A stretch of DNA of 64,000 bases from Mesobacillus jeotgali (GCF_002874535.1 NZ_CP025025.1:1721526-1785525); one strand, 5' to 3'; numbered from the stretch's first letter, positions 1 through 8,581 are shown. The notes: generated by a model not told the origin, from the letters alone. Made by a program: numbers and translations.

Positions 1-70
1 CAAAAATATATAGATAATAATTTTTTAAGTTTTTCTTCAAGTTGCGCAGCATGAGTTGATTAATGCTCAT
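1..70 (-). CDS. BceB-type ABC transporter permease, N-terminus only
   Basis: Only the first 23 codons lie in the window; the gene runs off the left edge. The reverse strand reads [20 protein letters not shown] and continues, the basic, Asn/Tyr-rich N-terminus usual for FtsX-like permeases of bacitracin-type (Bce/Psd/Yxd) transporters just before the first membrane helix. A GGAGG lies seven bases before the ATG, and the start overlaps the end of the ATPase gene by 11 bases, so the two are translationally coupled. The role in peptide-antibiotic sensing and detoxification is inferred from the adjoining ATPase, kinase and regulator genes. Confidence 0.75.
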   Translation of the reverse strand, partial: MSINQLMLRNLKKNLKNYYLYIF

Positions 71-821
71 ATTGAACGCCTCCCAACACACCTTGGGTTT
101 TCATAATATCCTTGAAAAATGCCTGGCGTCCTTGATCTCCCTTAACCAATTCCGTAAAAATTTGACCGTCCTTTATGAAGATGACACGACTGGAATAGCT
201 GGCAGCAACCGGATCGTGTGTTACCATCGCGATGGTCGCTGTTCTTTTAAGGTTCAATTCACTCAGCTTATTCAAGAGGTCGGAAGCCGATTTTGAATCA
301 AGCGCACCTGTCGGTTCATCTGCAAAAATGATACTTGGTTCATGGATAAAGGCTCTTGCTGCTGAAGTACGCTGTTTTTGTCCACCCGAAATTTCATTTG
401 GATATTTATTTTGGATATCGATGATTCCCAGTTCAGCAGCTAAAGCCTCGAACTTTTGGTCAGCCTCTTTCTTCGGTGTTTTACTGATAGACAATGGCAA
501 AAGTATATTTTCTTTTACTGTCAGTGTATCAAGCAAATTGTAATCCTGAAATATGAACCCAAGATGATGCTTGCGGAATTGTGCAAGTTGTTTTTCCTTC
601 ATCCTTGTAATCTCATTTCCTTCTATCTTAATTGAACCATCACTGACACGGTCTATAGAGGATAAGACATTCAACAAAGTTGTTTTTCCAGAACCGGATG
701 CACCCATGATACTGAGGAATTCACCCTTTTGAATCTTAATATCCAGTCCTTTTAAAACTTCCTGTTTATTGAATTTGTTGCCGTATGTTTTATATAGTTT
801 ATTAGCTTCTAAAACAATCAT
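60..821 (-). CDS. ABC transporter ATP-binding protein, BceA type
   Basis: ATPase of a two-gene antimicrobial-peptide transporter acting at the inner face of the membrane with the permease that follows. The 253-residue product has Walker [10 protein letters not shown] (about 40-48), Q-loop FQDYN (91-95), signature SGGQKQR (145-151) and Walker B IIFADEP (164-170). I chose the ATG at 821 because GGAAGTG stands just before it; the longer reading frame to 923 has no ribosome site and would overlap the promoter. The LolD/BceA-like sequence and the kinase-regulator pair upstream make a Bce-type module the best reading. The substrate (bacitracin, a lantibiotic or other) cannot be told from sequence. 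Confidence 0.9.
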   Translation of the reverse strand: MIVLEANKLYKTYGNKFNKQEVLKGLDIKIQKGEFLSIMGASGSGKTTLLNVLSSIDRVSDGSIKIEGNEITRMKEKQLAQFRKHHLGFIFQDYNLLDTLTVKENILLPLSISKTPKKEADQKFEALAAELGIIDIQNKYPNEISGGQKQRTSAARAFIHEPSIIFADEPTGALDSKSASDLLNKLSELNLKRTATIAMVTHDPVAASYSSRVIFIKDGQIFTELVKGDQGRQAFFKDIMKTQGVLGGVQYEH

Positions 822-849
822 CTCTACACTTCCTTTCTTTGTTATCATC

Positions 850-929
850 ATTATAGAATCCAGCCATTTCCTTTTCCTTCGAATCAGCGAACAATCAACA
901 AAGGCATGTGACATTTTTGTCACATGCCT
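850..929 (-). promoter_or_regulatory. BceR-like operator and promoter for the ABC transporter genes
   Basis: At 902-929 a perfect 12-bp inverted repeat (AGGCATGTGACA, spacer of four A, then its complement) contains TGACA-N4-TGTCA. This fits the TNACA-N4-TGTNA pattern I recall for BceR-family regulators. A -10 TATAAT lies at 850-855 on the minus strand without a good -35, as expected of an activated promoter. The operator centre falls about 70 bases upstream of the probable start point. The inverted repeat overlaps the stop codon of the kinase gene. There is no following T-run, so it does not look like a terminator. Confidence 0.65.
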
Positions 930-1924
930 GTTATCCGCACAAAATCATTACTTCTAGGAAAGGTAAGACTGAAATTACTTCCTTTTCCTGGCTGAGATTT
1001 CACCCCAATTTGAATCAAAAGCGGTTTAGCAGCCTTGCTTGCCAAATATAAGCCCATGCCTGATGCTGCTTTGTCCTGATGGTGGGCTGTTGAAGTAAAG
1101 CCCTTCTCAAAAATTCTTGGAAGGTCGCGAGATTCGATTCCTCTTCCTTGATCAATCACTTCCAACACAACCTGTCCGTTGCTTTCAAAGCTTCGTATCG
1201 ATATATCTGAATCCTCACTGTACTTTACTGAATTCGTTAACAGCTGTCTAATAATGAAAGATAACCATTTTGCATCTGTTAATACTTCTTTTATCTGTAA
1301 TTCAACTTCAAAACCAATGCCTTTTTGGATACACCATGACTGCAAATTCTTAATTTCTCCAAAAATTAAGGTTTCCAAATTTGTCGATTCAATATACAAG
1401 TCATTTTCCATAAAAGGAATCCGTTTTTTATGGAGTTGCTGGTCCAGTAAAAGATGGATCCGCAGCCATTCATACGTCAGCTCTTTCTTCAAGGAAGAAT
1501 CGTTCAATCGATCAATCATAAGGTGCATGGCAGTAAGCGGTGTTTTTACTTCATGTATCCAGGAGAGTATTTCATCCTTTTCCTGCTCCAGCTGAAAATC
1601 ATTTTCTTCTCCAGTTTTTCTCAAGCTTTCTGTTTGTTTGATAAAGCGATCTACGACCATTTTTTCAAATGGACTGAATGGTTCAGGGATTCGTGATAAG
1701 TCAAAAACGTCATCATGGTCTGCAAGCTCATGGTAAAATTTCATTTCCTTCTGAAAGCGAATGAACAAAAAGATAGCAAAGAGAATCGTAGATAAAAATG
1801 CATAATAAATAATTGAATTGAGAGGCAAAGCTGAATCGATATAGGCAATAAAGATTAATAGTACATGATGTGTAAAAAACATGATGATCCAACTGCGCCG
1901 TTCTCTCAGGTATGTTTTAACCAT
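920..1924 (-). CDS. Intramembrane-sensing histidine kinase, BceS type
   Basis: Membrane histidine kinase of 334 residues. Two hydrophobic segments (about 13-30 and 36-55) are separated by only a few residues, so there is no extracellular sensor domain. That is typical of BceS-like kinases, which sense through their partner ABC transporter. The H-box [13 protein letters not shown] puts the phospho-accepting His near residue 124. The C-terminal ATPase domain has the N-box ([11 protein letters not shown]), G1 (DQGRGI) and G2 (GMGLYL). The gene overlaps the upstream regulator gene by 8 bases, and its stop codon sits inside the operator of the downstream transporter genes. Confidence 0.92.
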   Translation of the reverse strand: MVKTYLRERRSWIIMFFTHHVLLIFIAYIDSALPLNSIIYYAFLSTILFAIFLFIRFQKEMKFYHELADHDDVFDLSRIPEPFSPFEKMVVDRFIKQTESLRKTGEENDFQLEQEKDEILSWIHEVKTPLTAMHLMIDRLNDSSLKKELTYEWLRIHLLLDQQLHKKRIPFMENDLYIESTNLETLIFGEIKNLQSWCIQKGIGFEVELQIKEVLTDAKWLSFIIRQLLTNSVKYSEDSDISIRSFESNGQVVLEVIDQGRGIESRDLPRIFEKGFTSTAHHQDKAASGMGLYLASKAAKPLLIQIGVKSQPGKGSNFSLTFPRSNDFVRITGM

Positions 1925-2612
1925 CTGTCATTTCCTCTTCAACCGCGATATATCCCTGTCCCACCTTTGTTTCTATTTTATTGCCTAAACCAAGCTCCTC
2001 AAGCTTTTTCCGAAGGCGATTAACGTTAACTGTCAATGTGTTATCACTAATAAACCGTTTATCCTCCCATAGGTTGTTTATGATTAAGTCACGGTCGACA
2101 ATTTGATTTTTCTTTTCGATCAGTATTTTTAATATGAATATTTCATTCTTTGTTAATTCAATTGCGCCACGGCTATTAGTGAGCGTGTTTTTATCATAAT
2201 CTATCGTAGCTCCGCACCATGTTTTCAGGTTACTTTGGATTGTGCTGTAATCATAGACTCTACGCAGGATGGCTTGGATTTTTGCAATCAGCACATCAAA
2301 ATGGAATGGTTTTTGGATAAAATCATCCGCTCCAAGCTGCATGGACATCACTATGTCTGTAGGATGGTCCCTCGAAGACAGGAATATGATGGGCACATTT
2401 GAATGGGAACGAATCATCCTGCACCAGTGAAAGCCATTAAATTTAGGCAGTTGAATATCAATGATGACCAGATCTGGCTTAATGCTAGCGAATTCCTGCA
2501 TAACTTTCTCAAAGTCGGAAATACCATATACATCGTAAGACCACGAAGACAGCCGAGCTTTAATTTCACTAAAAAGAGAAGAATCATCTTCAATCAACAA
2601 TAATTTAAACAT
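1917..2612 (-). CDS. OmpR-family response regulator, BceR type
   Basis: 231-residue DNA-binding regulator with an N-terminal receiver domain (acidic pair ED near 8-9, phospho-acceptor Asp about 52 in VIIDIQLPKFNG, conserved Lys in QKPF) and a C-terminal winged-helix domain ending VGQGYIAVE. It is the first gene of a regulator-kinase-ATPase-permease run on the minus strand. By family precedent it is phosphorylated by the adjoining kinase and activates the transporter promoter through the inverted repeat at 902-929. Confidence 0.92.
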   Translation of the reverse strand: MFKLLLIEDDSSLFSEIKARLSSWSYDVYGISDFEKVMQEFASIKPDLVIIDIQLPKFNGFHWCRMIRSHSNVPIIFLSSRDHPTDIVMSMQLGADDFIQKPFHFDVLIAKIQAILRRVYDYSTIQSNLKTWCGATIDYDKNTLTNSRGAIELTKNEIFILKILIEKKNQIVDRDLIINNLWEDKRFISDNTLTVNVNRLRKKLEELGLGNKIETKVGQGYIAVEEEMTDG

Positions 2613-2753
2613 TATTTACACCACTCTTTTAAATTCTCCACTAATAATTCTATAGGAAAAATTTGTTACAGAACAGTTTTTTATAATTCATTATTAATTT
2701 AATTAATATCAAGATATTGGAAAAGCTATTATAAAAAAGCTGGAGTGTAACTC

Positions 2754-3278
2754 ATGCATTTTATTTATAATGGTCTATTTCTTATTGCAGGATTCATTTG
2801 GGGTGACTGGAAGCGCTGGCGAGAATACTATCCTACGATCCTTTACTATTTTACTGGAGATTTACTGAAATTTGCTTTGCTTTACAATTACTCCATGTGG
2901 ACCTATCAAGAGACAATTTTTGGAGAAGGAATCCTTAGGAATCATACAATCATCTCCTTAATGATCATGGTTATTGTTTATCCTTCAACCATCCTGATAT
3001 ACCTTGGCAGATTTCCACAAACGAGGTGGAAGAAGCTAGTGTGGGTTTCCTTTTGGGCATTCCTTTATACATTCGTTGAGTTCATCAATGAAAAGTATTT
3101 GAATTTAATAAATCATCACCATGGCTGGAACATAGGTTGGTCACTGTTGTTCAACTTCGTTATGTTTTCATTGCTGAGAATTCATTTCAAAAATCCTCTT
3201 TTAGCATGGGGCTTGTCAATACCGTGGGTAATCTATTTACTGAACGTCTTTAATGTTCCAATTGGGAGGATGAAATAA
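2754..3278 (+). CDS. CBO0543-family membrane protein
   Basis: Predicted integral membrane protein of 174 residues with about five hydrophobic segments and many Trp/Tyr residues. Motifs such as FVEFINEKY, a run of His and GWNIGWS match the Bacillaceae family usually labelled CBO0543, whose function is unknown. It is transcribed away from the Bce-type regulator gene. Two more intact family members and a broken one lie at 38.9-40.8 kb, so the family is expanded here. Confidence 0.75.
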   Translation: MHFIYNGLFLIAGFIWGDWKRWREYYPTILYYFTGDLLKFALLYNYSMWTYQETIFGEGILRNHTIISLMIMVIVYPSTILIYLGRFPQTRWKKLVWVSFWAFLYTFVEFINEKYLNLINHHHGWNIGWSLLFNFVMFSLLRIHFKNPLLAWGLSIPWVIYLLNVFNVPIGRMK

Positions 3279-3426
3279 GGCGCCTCGATCTCTATGGAAA
3301 TATTAACAAACAAGTTATGATATGTTTGAACTCCCAATAAATCTTCCATACGCATGTAAAATTGCAGCTAAACTGGACAAATATGAGTGAAGACAAAATA
3401 AAACGGGAAAAGCCAAAGGGATCTAT

Positions 3427-4194
3427 ATGAAGAAAGGGATGACAGAGATGAGAGGAAGCTTAGAGGGAAAGGTAGTCATTGTAACTGGAGGATCAAATGG
3501 AATTGGCAAAGGGATAGCAAAGGCATTTGTTAAGGAACAGGCCATTGTCTGCATTGCTGATTTAGATGAGAAAAAGGGCGAAGAAGTTATCACCTTGCTG
3601 GAAGGTATGGATGGGACTTCTTCCTTTTATAAAACAGACGTAAGGAAAGAAGAAGATATATTAAATCTAGTAGAAAGTGTACTTAAAGATTATGGCAAAA
3701 TTGATATTTTAATTAATAATGCCGGGGTATCCAGATTCAAGCCACTATTTGAGCTGACAACTGCCGAGTGGGAGGATGTAGTGTTCACAAACCTTAGGAG
3801 CGTTTTCATCGGTTCACGTGAAGCTGCCCGAAGGATGAAAGCAGGTGGAAGAATCATCAATATAGCTTCTACAAGAGCAACAATGTCTGAGCCAAACTCA
3901 GAAGCATATGCTTCATCGAAAGGCGGAATCGTTGCTTTGACACATGCCCTGGCAGCCTCACTTCAAGAAAAGGGAATCACTGTCAACTCAATAAGTCCTG
4001 GCTGGGTCCAGACAGAGGATTATGACGAACTCAGGGAGAAGGATCATCTTCAGCATTGGTCCAATCGTGTCGGAAAACCTGAAGATATAGCCAAGGCGTG
4101 CCTCTATTTGGCTGATCCGGATAACGATTTTATTAATGGCCAGGACTTGGTCATCGATGGTGGAATGACACGCAAAATGATTTATGAAGAATAA
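3427..4194 (+). CDS. SDR-family NAD(P)-dependent oxidoreductase
   Basis: Classical short-chain dehydrogenase of 255 residues. It shows the cofactor motif TGGSNGIGKG, the NNAG motif after a Rossmann strand, the catalytic Ser in NIASTRATMSE and the YASSK segment carrying catalytic Tyr and Lys, followed by SPGWVQTE. The C-terminus (NGQDLVIDGGMT) is typical. AAAGGG stands before the ATG at 3427; ATG codons at 3439 and 3448 are possible alternatives. The substrate cannot be predicted. A hairpin follows directly. Confidence 0.9.
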   Translation: MKKGMTEMRGSLEGKVVIVTGGSNGIGKGIAKAFVKEQAIVCIADLDEKKGEEVITLLEGMDGTSSFYKTDVRKEEDILNLVESVLKDYGKIDILINNAGVSRFKPLFELTTAEWEDVVFTNLRSVFIGSREAARRMKAGGRIINIASTRATMSEPNSEAYASSKGGIVALTHALAASLQEKGITVNSISPGWVQTEDYDELREKDHLQHWSNRVGKPEDIAKACLYLADPDNDFINGQDLVIDGGMTRKMIYEE

Positions 4195-4200
4195 TTAAAT

Positions 4201-4259
4201 GAAAGGGAGCTGCGAAAAATAATGAAAGCGGCTCCCTTTCAACATTCTATTATTTTTTA
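4201..4259 (+). terminator. Probable terminator after the SDR gene
   Basis: Inverted repeat GAAAGGGAGC (4201-4210) and GCTCCCTTTC (4231-4240), followed after a short gap by a T-rich stretch. The next gene could be read from within this hairpin, which argues for its later start at 4297. Confidence 0.5.
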
Positions 4260-4296
4260 TAAAATAGGAGAGAAGAGTACAATATTTGGGAGAGAA

Positions 4297-4998
4297 ATGA
4301 TGGGAAAGTACAAGAAAAGCAGGCCTAAAAAGAAAAAGCAGGTCCAGATAAATTTCAATCTGGCAATCTTATTGTTCATCGCCTTCATTGGATTTTTTCT
4401 GCTCGATAGATTCCAGGATTTATATAATCAGAGTTTCAGAAAAATTAATGTAGGTGTGAATAGTTCAATAGGAGAAGTTGCCAAGTATACCCCGATGATT
4501 GAGGAAGAATTGAAAAGGGTGGGGCTGGACGAACATACCATCACAGTCGCCGCGTTGATGATGCAGGAAAGCAGGGGGAAGGGCGGCGACCCTATGCAAG
4601 CCTCTGAATCTGCTGGCCTTGCACCAAATACGATTCAGGACCCAGAACAAAGCGTCCAGCAAGGCGTAAAATATTTCCATCGAGTTGTGGAGTATGGAAA
4701 TAAAATGCAAGTTGATTTCCCGGCAGTCATCCAGTCCTACAATATGGGAATTGGTTATATTGATTTTGTAGCAAAAAACGGTGGGAAGCATAGCGAGGAG
4801 CTGGCAAAAAAATTCTCGATGATCCAGGTTAAGAAAAATCCGCAAACTTATAATTGCGGAGGAGATAAGAACAATTTCCGCTATCCGTATTGTTATGGTG
4901 ATTTCACATATAGCACAAAAGTCGCAAAACATATGGAATCAATTACGGTTAGTAATCCAGGTAATTTAAACGAGGCAAGTACGAAGCGTTCTTTTTAA
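4297..4998 (+). CDS. Lysozyme-like (CwlT N-domain type) muramidase, membrane anchored
   Basis: 233 residues from the chosen ATG. A lysine-rich N-terminus (KYKKSRPKKKKQ) is followed by one hydrophobic segment (LAILLFIAFIGFFLL), giving a type II membrane anchor with the enzyme outside. The extracellular part reads AALMMQESRGKGGDPMQASES, with the likely catalytic Glu in MQES, then IQSYNMGIGYIDF; this matches the lysozyme-like domain of CwlT and related proteins that cut glycan strands. I took the start at 4297 (or 4300), behind GGGAGAG, because an earlier in-frame ATG at 4222 lies within the preceding hairpin. Confidence 0.8.
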   Translation: MMGKYKKSRPKKKKQVQINFNLAILLFIAFIGFFLLDRFQDLYNQSFRKINVGVNSSIGEVAKYTPMIEEELKRVGLDEHTITVAALMMQESRGKGGDPMQASESAGLAPNTIQDPEQSVQQGVKYFHRVVEYGNKMQVDFPAVIQSYNMGIGYIDFVAKNGGKHSEELAKKFSMIQVKKNPQTYNCGGDKNNFRYPYCYGDFTYSTKVAKHMESITVSNPGNLNEASTKRSF

Positions 4999-5029
4999 AT
5001 AGAGTGAGTGATATGACAACAGAGTCAAA

Positions 5030-5056
5030 ACATCCGAATAGTCGGGTGTTTTTTTG
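5030..5056 (+). terminator. Intrinsic terminator after the lysozyme-like gene
   Basis: Stem CATCCGA/TCGGGTG with a short loop, followed by a run of eight T. Confidence 0.75.
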
Positions 5057-5153
5057 TTAAAGAAAATTTTTCGGATAAAGCAGGAAAAAAGAATGAACAC
5101 GGTAAATATATTAGTAACAAATACCCATAATAATAATCAGGAGGTGTGTGTAA

Positions 5154-5303
5154 ATGTTTGAATATGGAAAGGACATTCCACTGGACGGCGCGGCAGTAAA
5201 TCAGGTGGCTCACCAAGCAAACTCTGAAGAACAGGCAATCTCTGAAGATGCTGTTTACAGTTTTGACCATCGCAAAGATATTCCATTGGACGGAGTAAAA
5301 TGA
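5154..5303 (+). CDS. Small protein with duplicated KDIPLDG motif
   Basis: 49-codon reading frame with a very good ribosome site (AGGAGGTGTG, seven to eight bases before ATG) and its own downstream terminator, so expression is likely. The product carries KDIPLDG twice, near residues 6-12 (preceded by EYG) and 40-46 (preceded by DHR), with an acidic middle part. There is no signal peptide or membrane segment. I do not recognise the family. The duplicated motif suggests a repeated binding unit. Confidence 0.7.
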   Translation: MFEYGKDIPLDGAAVNQVAHQANSEEQAISEDAVYSFDHRKDIPLDGVK

Positions 5304-5310
5304 TTCAGTA

Positions 5311-5338
5311 AAAAAAGCCTGAAAACAGGCTTTTTTTT
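5311..5338 (+). terminator. Bidirectional terminator between small protein and azoR
   Basis: AAAAAAGCCTG, GAAAA loop and CAGGCTTTTTTTT. A-tract and T-tract flank the stem, so it can serve the small gene on the plus strand and the azoreductase on the minus strand. Confidence 0.8.
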
Positions 5339-5343
5339 CTGGA

Positions 5344-5979
5344 CTAAAATTGTTTTGCCAGCTCATTTGCACGCTGGATGGCTTGTTGTTTGATATCCTG
5401 AGCTTTATCTGGCGTAGCTGCCATGCCTTCTACCGCCAGTGTTTCAACATCAGTCACACCCATGAAGGCAAGAACTGCACGAAGATAACGATCGCCAAAT
5501 TCCAGATCTTTAGCAGGACCCTCTGAGTACACACCGCCGCGTGCCTGGATATGAAGGGCTTTTTTACCACCTAGCAAACCAACCGGTCCTTCTGCAGTAT
5601 ACTTAAATGTCTTACCGGCAATTGCAATATTGTCAATATAAGCTTTCATTTTTGGAGGGAAACTGAAATTCCATAAAGGAGTCGCAAAGATGTACTTATC
5701 TCCTGCGATAAATTGGTCTGTCAGTTGATTGATCGAGCTGACTTTTTGCTTTTCATCATCACTTAGCTGTTCGAAAGCAGATCCTTGCTGTAATTTGCCC
5801 CAGCCACTGAAAACGTCTGTATCAATGAACGGAACGTCCATTTTATAAAGATCAAGTCTTATAACTTCATCGTTAGGGTTGTTTTCACGGTATGCTTTAA
5901 TGAATTCCTCCCCAACTGATAGACTGAATGATTCCTCAACTGGTTTAGGATTCGCTGTAATGTAAAGTACTGTAGCCAT
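5344..5979 (-). CDS. azoR: FMN-dependent NADH-azoreductase
   Basis: Flavodoxin-fold reductase of 211 residues, the usual length for AzoR-type enzymes that reduce azo bonds and quinones with NADH. The start [12 protein letters not shown] has the FMN phosphate loop pattern. [18 protein letters not shown] is the classic active-site region, and [19 protein letters not shown] also fits. AAAGGATG lies before the ATG. It appears to be a single-gene unit ending at the shared hairpin. Confidence 0.9.
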   Translation of the reverse strand: MATVLYITANPKPVEESFSLSVGEEFIKAYRENNPNDEVIRLDLYKMDVPFIDTDVFSGWGKLQQGSAFEQLSDDEKQKVSSINQLTDQFIAGDKYIFATPLWNFSFPPKMKAYIDNIAIAGKTFKYTAEGPVGLLGGKKALHIQARGGVYSEGPAKDLEFGDRYLRAVLAFMGVTDVETLAVEGMAATPDKAQDIKQQAIQRANELAKQF

Positions 5980-6132
5980 GCATAGTCATCCTTTCTCTTT
6001 TCTGATTAACATTGATATATTCCCCTGATAACAACCTAGTATTCCTTTTCTTGTATAAAAAGTTGTTAAACTCCTATTTCCGAGACAACTAAATTTTCGG
6101 GTTTTATAATGAAAAAGTAAGAAAGTTTTGAA

Positions 6133-6198
6133 TTCGACATAATTAGTGCATTTTTTCGGCATCTTTAGACAAACGCTGACTGAACGTTTTTCTATAAT
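6133..6198 (+). promoter_or_regulatory. Likely Spo0A-controlled promoter of sirA
   Basis: TTCGACA (6133-6139) is the complement of the Spo0A box TGTCGAA. A second near-match, TTTAGACA, lies at 6164-6171 close to the -35 position. The -10 TATAAT is at 6193-6198 and no standard -35 is visible. In B. subtilis sirA is switched on by Spo0A, so the site fits the gene. The assignment rests on box similarity only. Confidence 0.5.
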
Positions 6199-6233
6199 AA
6201 AGACAAAAGCTTGTCTGCAGAGGAGGGGATCAG

Positions 6234-6674
6234 ATGAGATCCTACCAGCTATATCTAATAGAAGATGAATTTGCCTCCCATTATTTCGGAAGAGAACGGA
6301 TGTTTTATCAATTGTTTTTGGAATATAGTCAAGCAAACGACGATTTGAAATCTATCATTGCCAAGCAAGTCAAGTTCGTGACAAAATCCATTCCTGTGCT
6401 TCGCATCCATCAGCTCCTGCATCAACAGCTTTCCAAGGCAAAAGGATTTCATGTAGAGAACGGCACATATATTTTTGAAAATAATACAAATAACAGTTTA
6501 GCCACACTTAGAGTCCATGAGAGATGGCTAGAATTGGACTCCCGTGGGCAAGTAGACGCGGAAACAGTATTTTTTGAAATCCTCCGGAAATGTGAATCAT
6601 CATTCCTGGCTATCGATCTCGAATCAAACAAATACGGTTGGCTCAAGCCGATTAAAGAACGTAAATATGTATAA
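6234..6674 (+). CDS. sirA: Sporulation inhibitor of replication SirA
   Basis: 146 residues, the normal length of SirA (YneE). YLIEDEFASHYFGRERMFYQLF near the N-terminus and the ending YGWLKPIKERKYV match the pattern I recall for the B. subtilis protein. SirA binds DnaA domain I and blocks new rounds of replication in sporulating cells. AGAGGAGGGG precedes the ATG. The gene is followed by yneF, as in B. subtilis, but the usual upstream tkt is absent; an azoreductase stands there on the opposite strand. Confidence 0.9.
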   Translation: MRSYQLYLIEDEFASHYFGRERMFYQLFLEYSQANDDLKSIIAKQVKFVTKSIPVLRIHQLLHQQLSKAKGFHVENGTYIFENNTNNSLATLRVHERWLELDSRGQVDAETVFFEILRKCESSFLAIDLESNKYGWLKPIKERKYV

Positions 6675-6830
6675 TGTAAGTTGATTCTCTCATTGCTAAT
6701 TGTTTTTGTGCAATAAATGCAAAAATTTTTCAAAATGAGCTGATTTAATAGAGAAAAAAAACTGCAGATATTGTATAATAGCTGTTGGTTTAGTACACTG
6801 TATGTTAGACAACATGAAGGAGGAAGTTTT

Positions 6831-7046
6831 ATGTGGGATCTAATTCTAGTTGGTATACTGGCATTAGTTGTCGGTGTAGCGCTAGGATTTTTCATTGCTC
6901 GTAAATATATGGAGAGCTACTTAAAGAAAAATCCGCCAATTAACGAACAAATGCTTAAAATGATGATGATGCAGATGGGTATGAAACCATCCCAGAAGAA
7001 AATCAATCAAATGATGTCAGCAATGAACAAGCAGACAGGAAAATAA
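6831..7046 (+). CDS. yneF: YneF family (UPF0154) small membrane protein
   Basis: 71 residues with one N-terminal membrane helix ([20 protein letters not shown]), then [19 protein letters not shown] and a Met-rich segment with [14 protein letters not shown], all typical of YneF. The ATG at 6831 follows AAGGAGGAAG. A TATAAT at 6775 upstream may give it its own promoter. The function is unknown; it is widespread in Firmicutes. A strong hairpin follows. Confidence 0.93.
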   Translation: MWDLILVGILALVVGVALGFFIARKYMESYLKKNPPINEQMLKMMMMQMGMKPSQKKINQMMSAMNKQTGK

Positions 7047-7054
7047 TAACGGAC

Positions 7055-7086
7055 AAGCACTCATTCATTAGCGATGAGTGCTTTTC
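7055..7086 (+). terminator. Intrinsic terminator after yneF
   Basis: AAGCACTCAT and ATGAGTGCTT form the stem around a short loop, followed by TTTTCTTATT. Confidence 0.8.
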
Positions 7087-7105
7087 TTATTGTAGAGTCT
7101 CTTAA

Positions 7106-7270
7106 GTACATTTTAATGGGTGTATGGAATCAAAATGTCTAAGAAGAAGGGTTTAATGGACATTTTGAGTTGTGGATTGAATTGAAATGTCTAAGAAGAA
7201 GGGTTTAATGGACATTTTGAAATACGGATTAAATCAAAAGGTCCTAAGAAAATGGATTTAAGGGACATTT
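7106..7270 (+). repeat. Tandem repeat array, about 52-bp period, TGTCTAAGAAGAAGG type
   Basis: The block (G)GACATTT recurs at 7106 (diverged, GTACATTTT), 7158, 7210 and 7263, that is with steps of 52, 52 and 53. Each unit carries an imperfect palindrome: AATGTC or GGTCC at left, a GAAGAAGGGTTTA-like middle, and GGACATT at right. It fills the gap between the yneF terminator and the next gene. The layout matches the arrays at 10.7, 33.4 and 46.6 kb, but the stem sequence is different. Confidence 0.75.
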
Positions 7271-7340
7271 AATTGTGGTAAACGGAATTGAAGGTTCAAG
7301 AAGAACTTAATCCATCGCAACCATTAAAATGACTAGATAA

Positions 7341-7368
7341 AAATAACGCCGGAAATGGCGTTATTTTT
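7341..7368 (-). terminator. Terminator of the 53-residue small protein gene
   Basis: AATAACGCC and GGCGTTATT stem with a run of T on the minus strand; it overlaps the stop codon of the gene it serves. Confidence 0.75.
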
Positions 7369-7522
7369 GCTTCTTTGCTTTGTCTCCAGCCTTATTCTTA
7401 GTGCCTTGCTGAAAAATAGAATCGAAAAATTCGTCTGCAGTTTCCATAACACCGCCGTGAAGCTGGCCGTCAGCACCGACTTTGTTTTTATCACCTTTAA
7501 CTGGATTATGAATTCTTACCAT
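7361..7522 (-). CDS. Small hydrophilic protein, unknown
   Basis: 53-residue frame on the minus strand with AGGAGGTG before the ATG and a terminator over its stop. The sequence MVRIHNPVKGDKNKVGADGQ continues with a Gly/His segment, an acidic helix ETADEFFDSIF and a Lys-rich tail. There is no membrane segment or signal peptide. I do not recognise it. The ribosome site and terminator favour a real gene over the overlapping plus-strand frame. Confidence 0.65.
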   Translation of the reverse strand: MVRIHNPVKGDKNKVGADGQLHGGVMETADEFFDSIFQQGTKNKAGDKAKKQK

Positions 7523-7662
7523 AGAAAATACACCTCCTATAATTAGGCTTTGTTATCAAAGGTCAAAATAACCGGGCCTACAGCAAATGTTAAACAATGG
7601 CAGGACATCTGTTGGCAAATACAGAATATGAAACGTAAGGAATTTTAAAAAGGGGATTACAT

Positions 7663-8118
7663 ATGTATCAATATTTCAACGGACTTGTCATACGGGAAGG
7701 CACGGAAGGGATTCCGGCAGAAAAGGTTGAGAAGCTTTTTAAAGATGCTGGCTGGGCAAGGAACACTCCAGAATGGCAAAAAGAAAAGTTTTCACTGATA
7801 TTCAAAAATGCCACCTGGGCATTTACTGTTTGGGACCAAAATGAAATGGTCGGGATGGTAAGGGTCATCTCGGATCAGATAATGGCAGCGAATATTATGG
7901 ACCTGGCCGTCTTATCGGCATATCGTGGAAAAGGCATTGGCCAGAAACTCGTGAAGCTTTGCGTGCAAAAGCTTCCCCATGGAGATTGGTTTGCCCATAC
8001 TTCAGCGGACAATTTTAGCTTCTATGATAAATGCGGTTTTGAGGTAAAGGATCTTTCGCAAAATGGAACTTGCGCGTATTATGGTTACATTCAGGCACGT
8101 AAAGATGGACATAGATAG
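7663..8118 (+). CDS. GNAT family N-acetyltransferase
   Basis: 151-residue GNAT protein. Motif A is seen as VLSAYRGKGIGQKLVKLCVQ, the acetyl-CoA pyrophosphate loop, after a central beta-strand segment MVGMVRVISD. The C-terminus FYDKCGFEVKD is the usual motif B. AAAGGGG precedes the ATG. The acceptor is unknown. The DUF2750 gene starts 12 bases after its stop, so the two are probably co-transcribed. Confidence 0.88.
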   Translation: MYQYFNGLVIREGTEGIPAEKVEKLFKDAGWARNTPEWQKEKFSLIFKNATWAFTVWDQNEMVGMVRVISDQIMAANIMDLAVLSAYRGKGIGQKLVKLCVQKLPHGDWFAHTSADNFSFYDKCGFEVKDLSQNGTCAYYGYIQARKDGHR

Positions 8119-8130
8119 GAGAGCTATAAT

Positions 8131-8505
8131 TTGAATCAACGTGAATTTGAAGCAGTCATCAGGCAGCCAGCAGCTATAAGGTATGAATACTTCATTAAAA
8201 AATCAGCAGATTATGAAGAGGTATGGGGACTATATAACGAAGGCTGGGCAACTGCTCAAGATGACTTGGGCAATACGCTGATCCCATTCTTCCCAAATGA
8301 GAAGTTCGCGGAAACCTTTGCGAAGAAAGAATGGGCAGGCTTTACACCAAAAAGAATTGATTTGGATCACTTCCTCGAAAACTGGCTCCCGGGTATGAAA
8401 TCTGACGGAGTCAAGCCTTCCATTTTTCCAACGGATATAGATTCTGCCGTAATCAATGTGGATACGCTGAGGGAAGATTTAGAAGCTGAGCTGGAGAAGT
8501 ATTGA
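8131..8505 (+). CDS. DUF2750 domain protein
   Basis: 124 residues from a TTG start behind AGGAGAG. NQREFEAVIRQPAAIRYEYFIKK and VWGLYNEGWATAQDDLGN are the pattern I associate with DUF2750. The C-terminal part is acidic. It is a soluble protein of unknown role, likely in one transcript with the GNAT gene before it. Confidence 0.8.
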   Translation: MNQREFEAVIRQPAAIRYEYFIKKSADYEEVWGLYNEGWATAQDDLGNTLIPFFPNEKFAETFAKKEWAGFTPKRIDLDHFLENWLPGMKSDGVKPSIFPTDIDSAVINVDTLREDLEAELEKY

Positions 8506-8581
8506 ATTTTATGATATCCACGATATACCCAATATGGTATAATTGCTTCATCATGATTTTAAGAAAGAGAGAGCTGGAAAA

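Noticed and set aside
1179-1696. Plus-strand frames of 80-138 codons inside the kinase gene.
   Set aside because: They are shadows of the clearly coding minus-strand kinase, with no ribosome site.
4465-4932. 155-codon minus-strand frame opposite the lysozyme-like gene.
   Set aside because: The plus-strand gene has clear domain motifs and a ribosome site; this frame has neither.
7355-7546. Plus-strand frame of 63 codons opposite the 53-residue protein.
   Set aside because: No ribosome site, and it begins inside a terminator stem. The minus-strand frame has AGGAGGTG and its own terminator.
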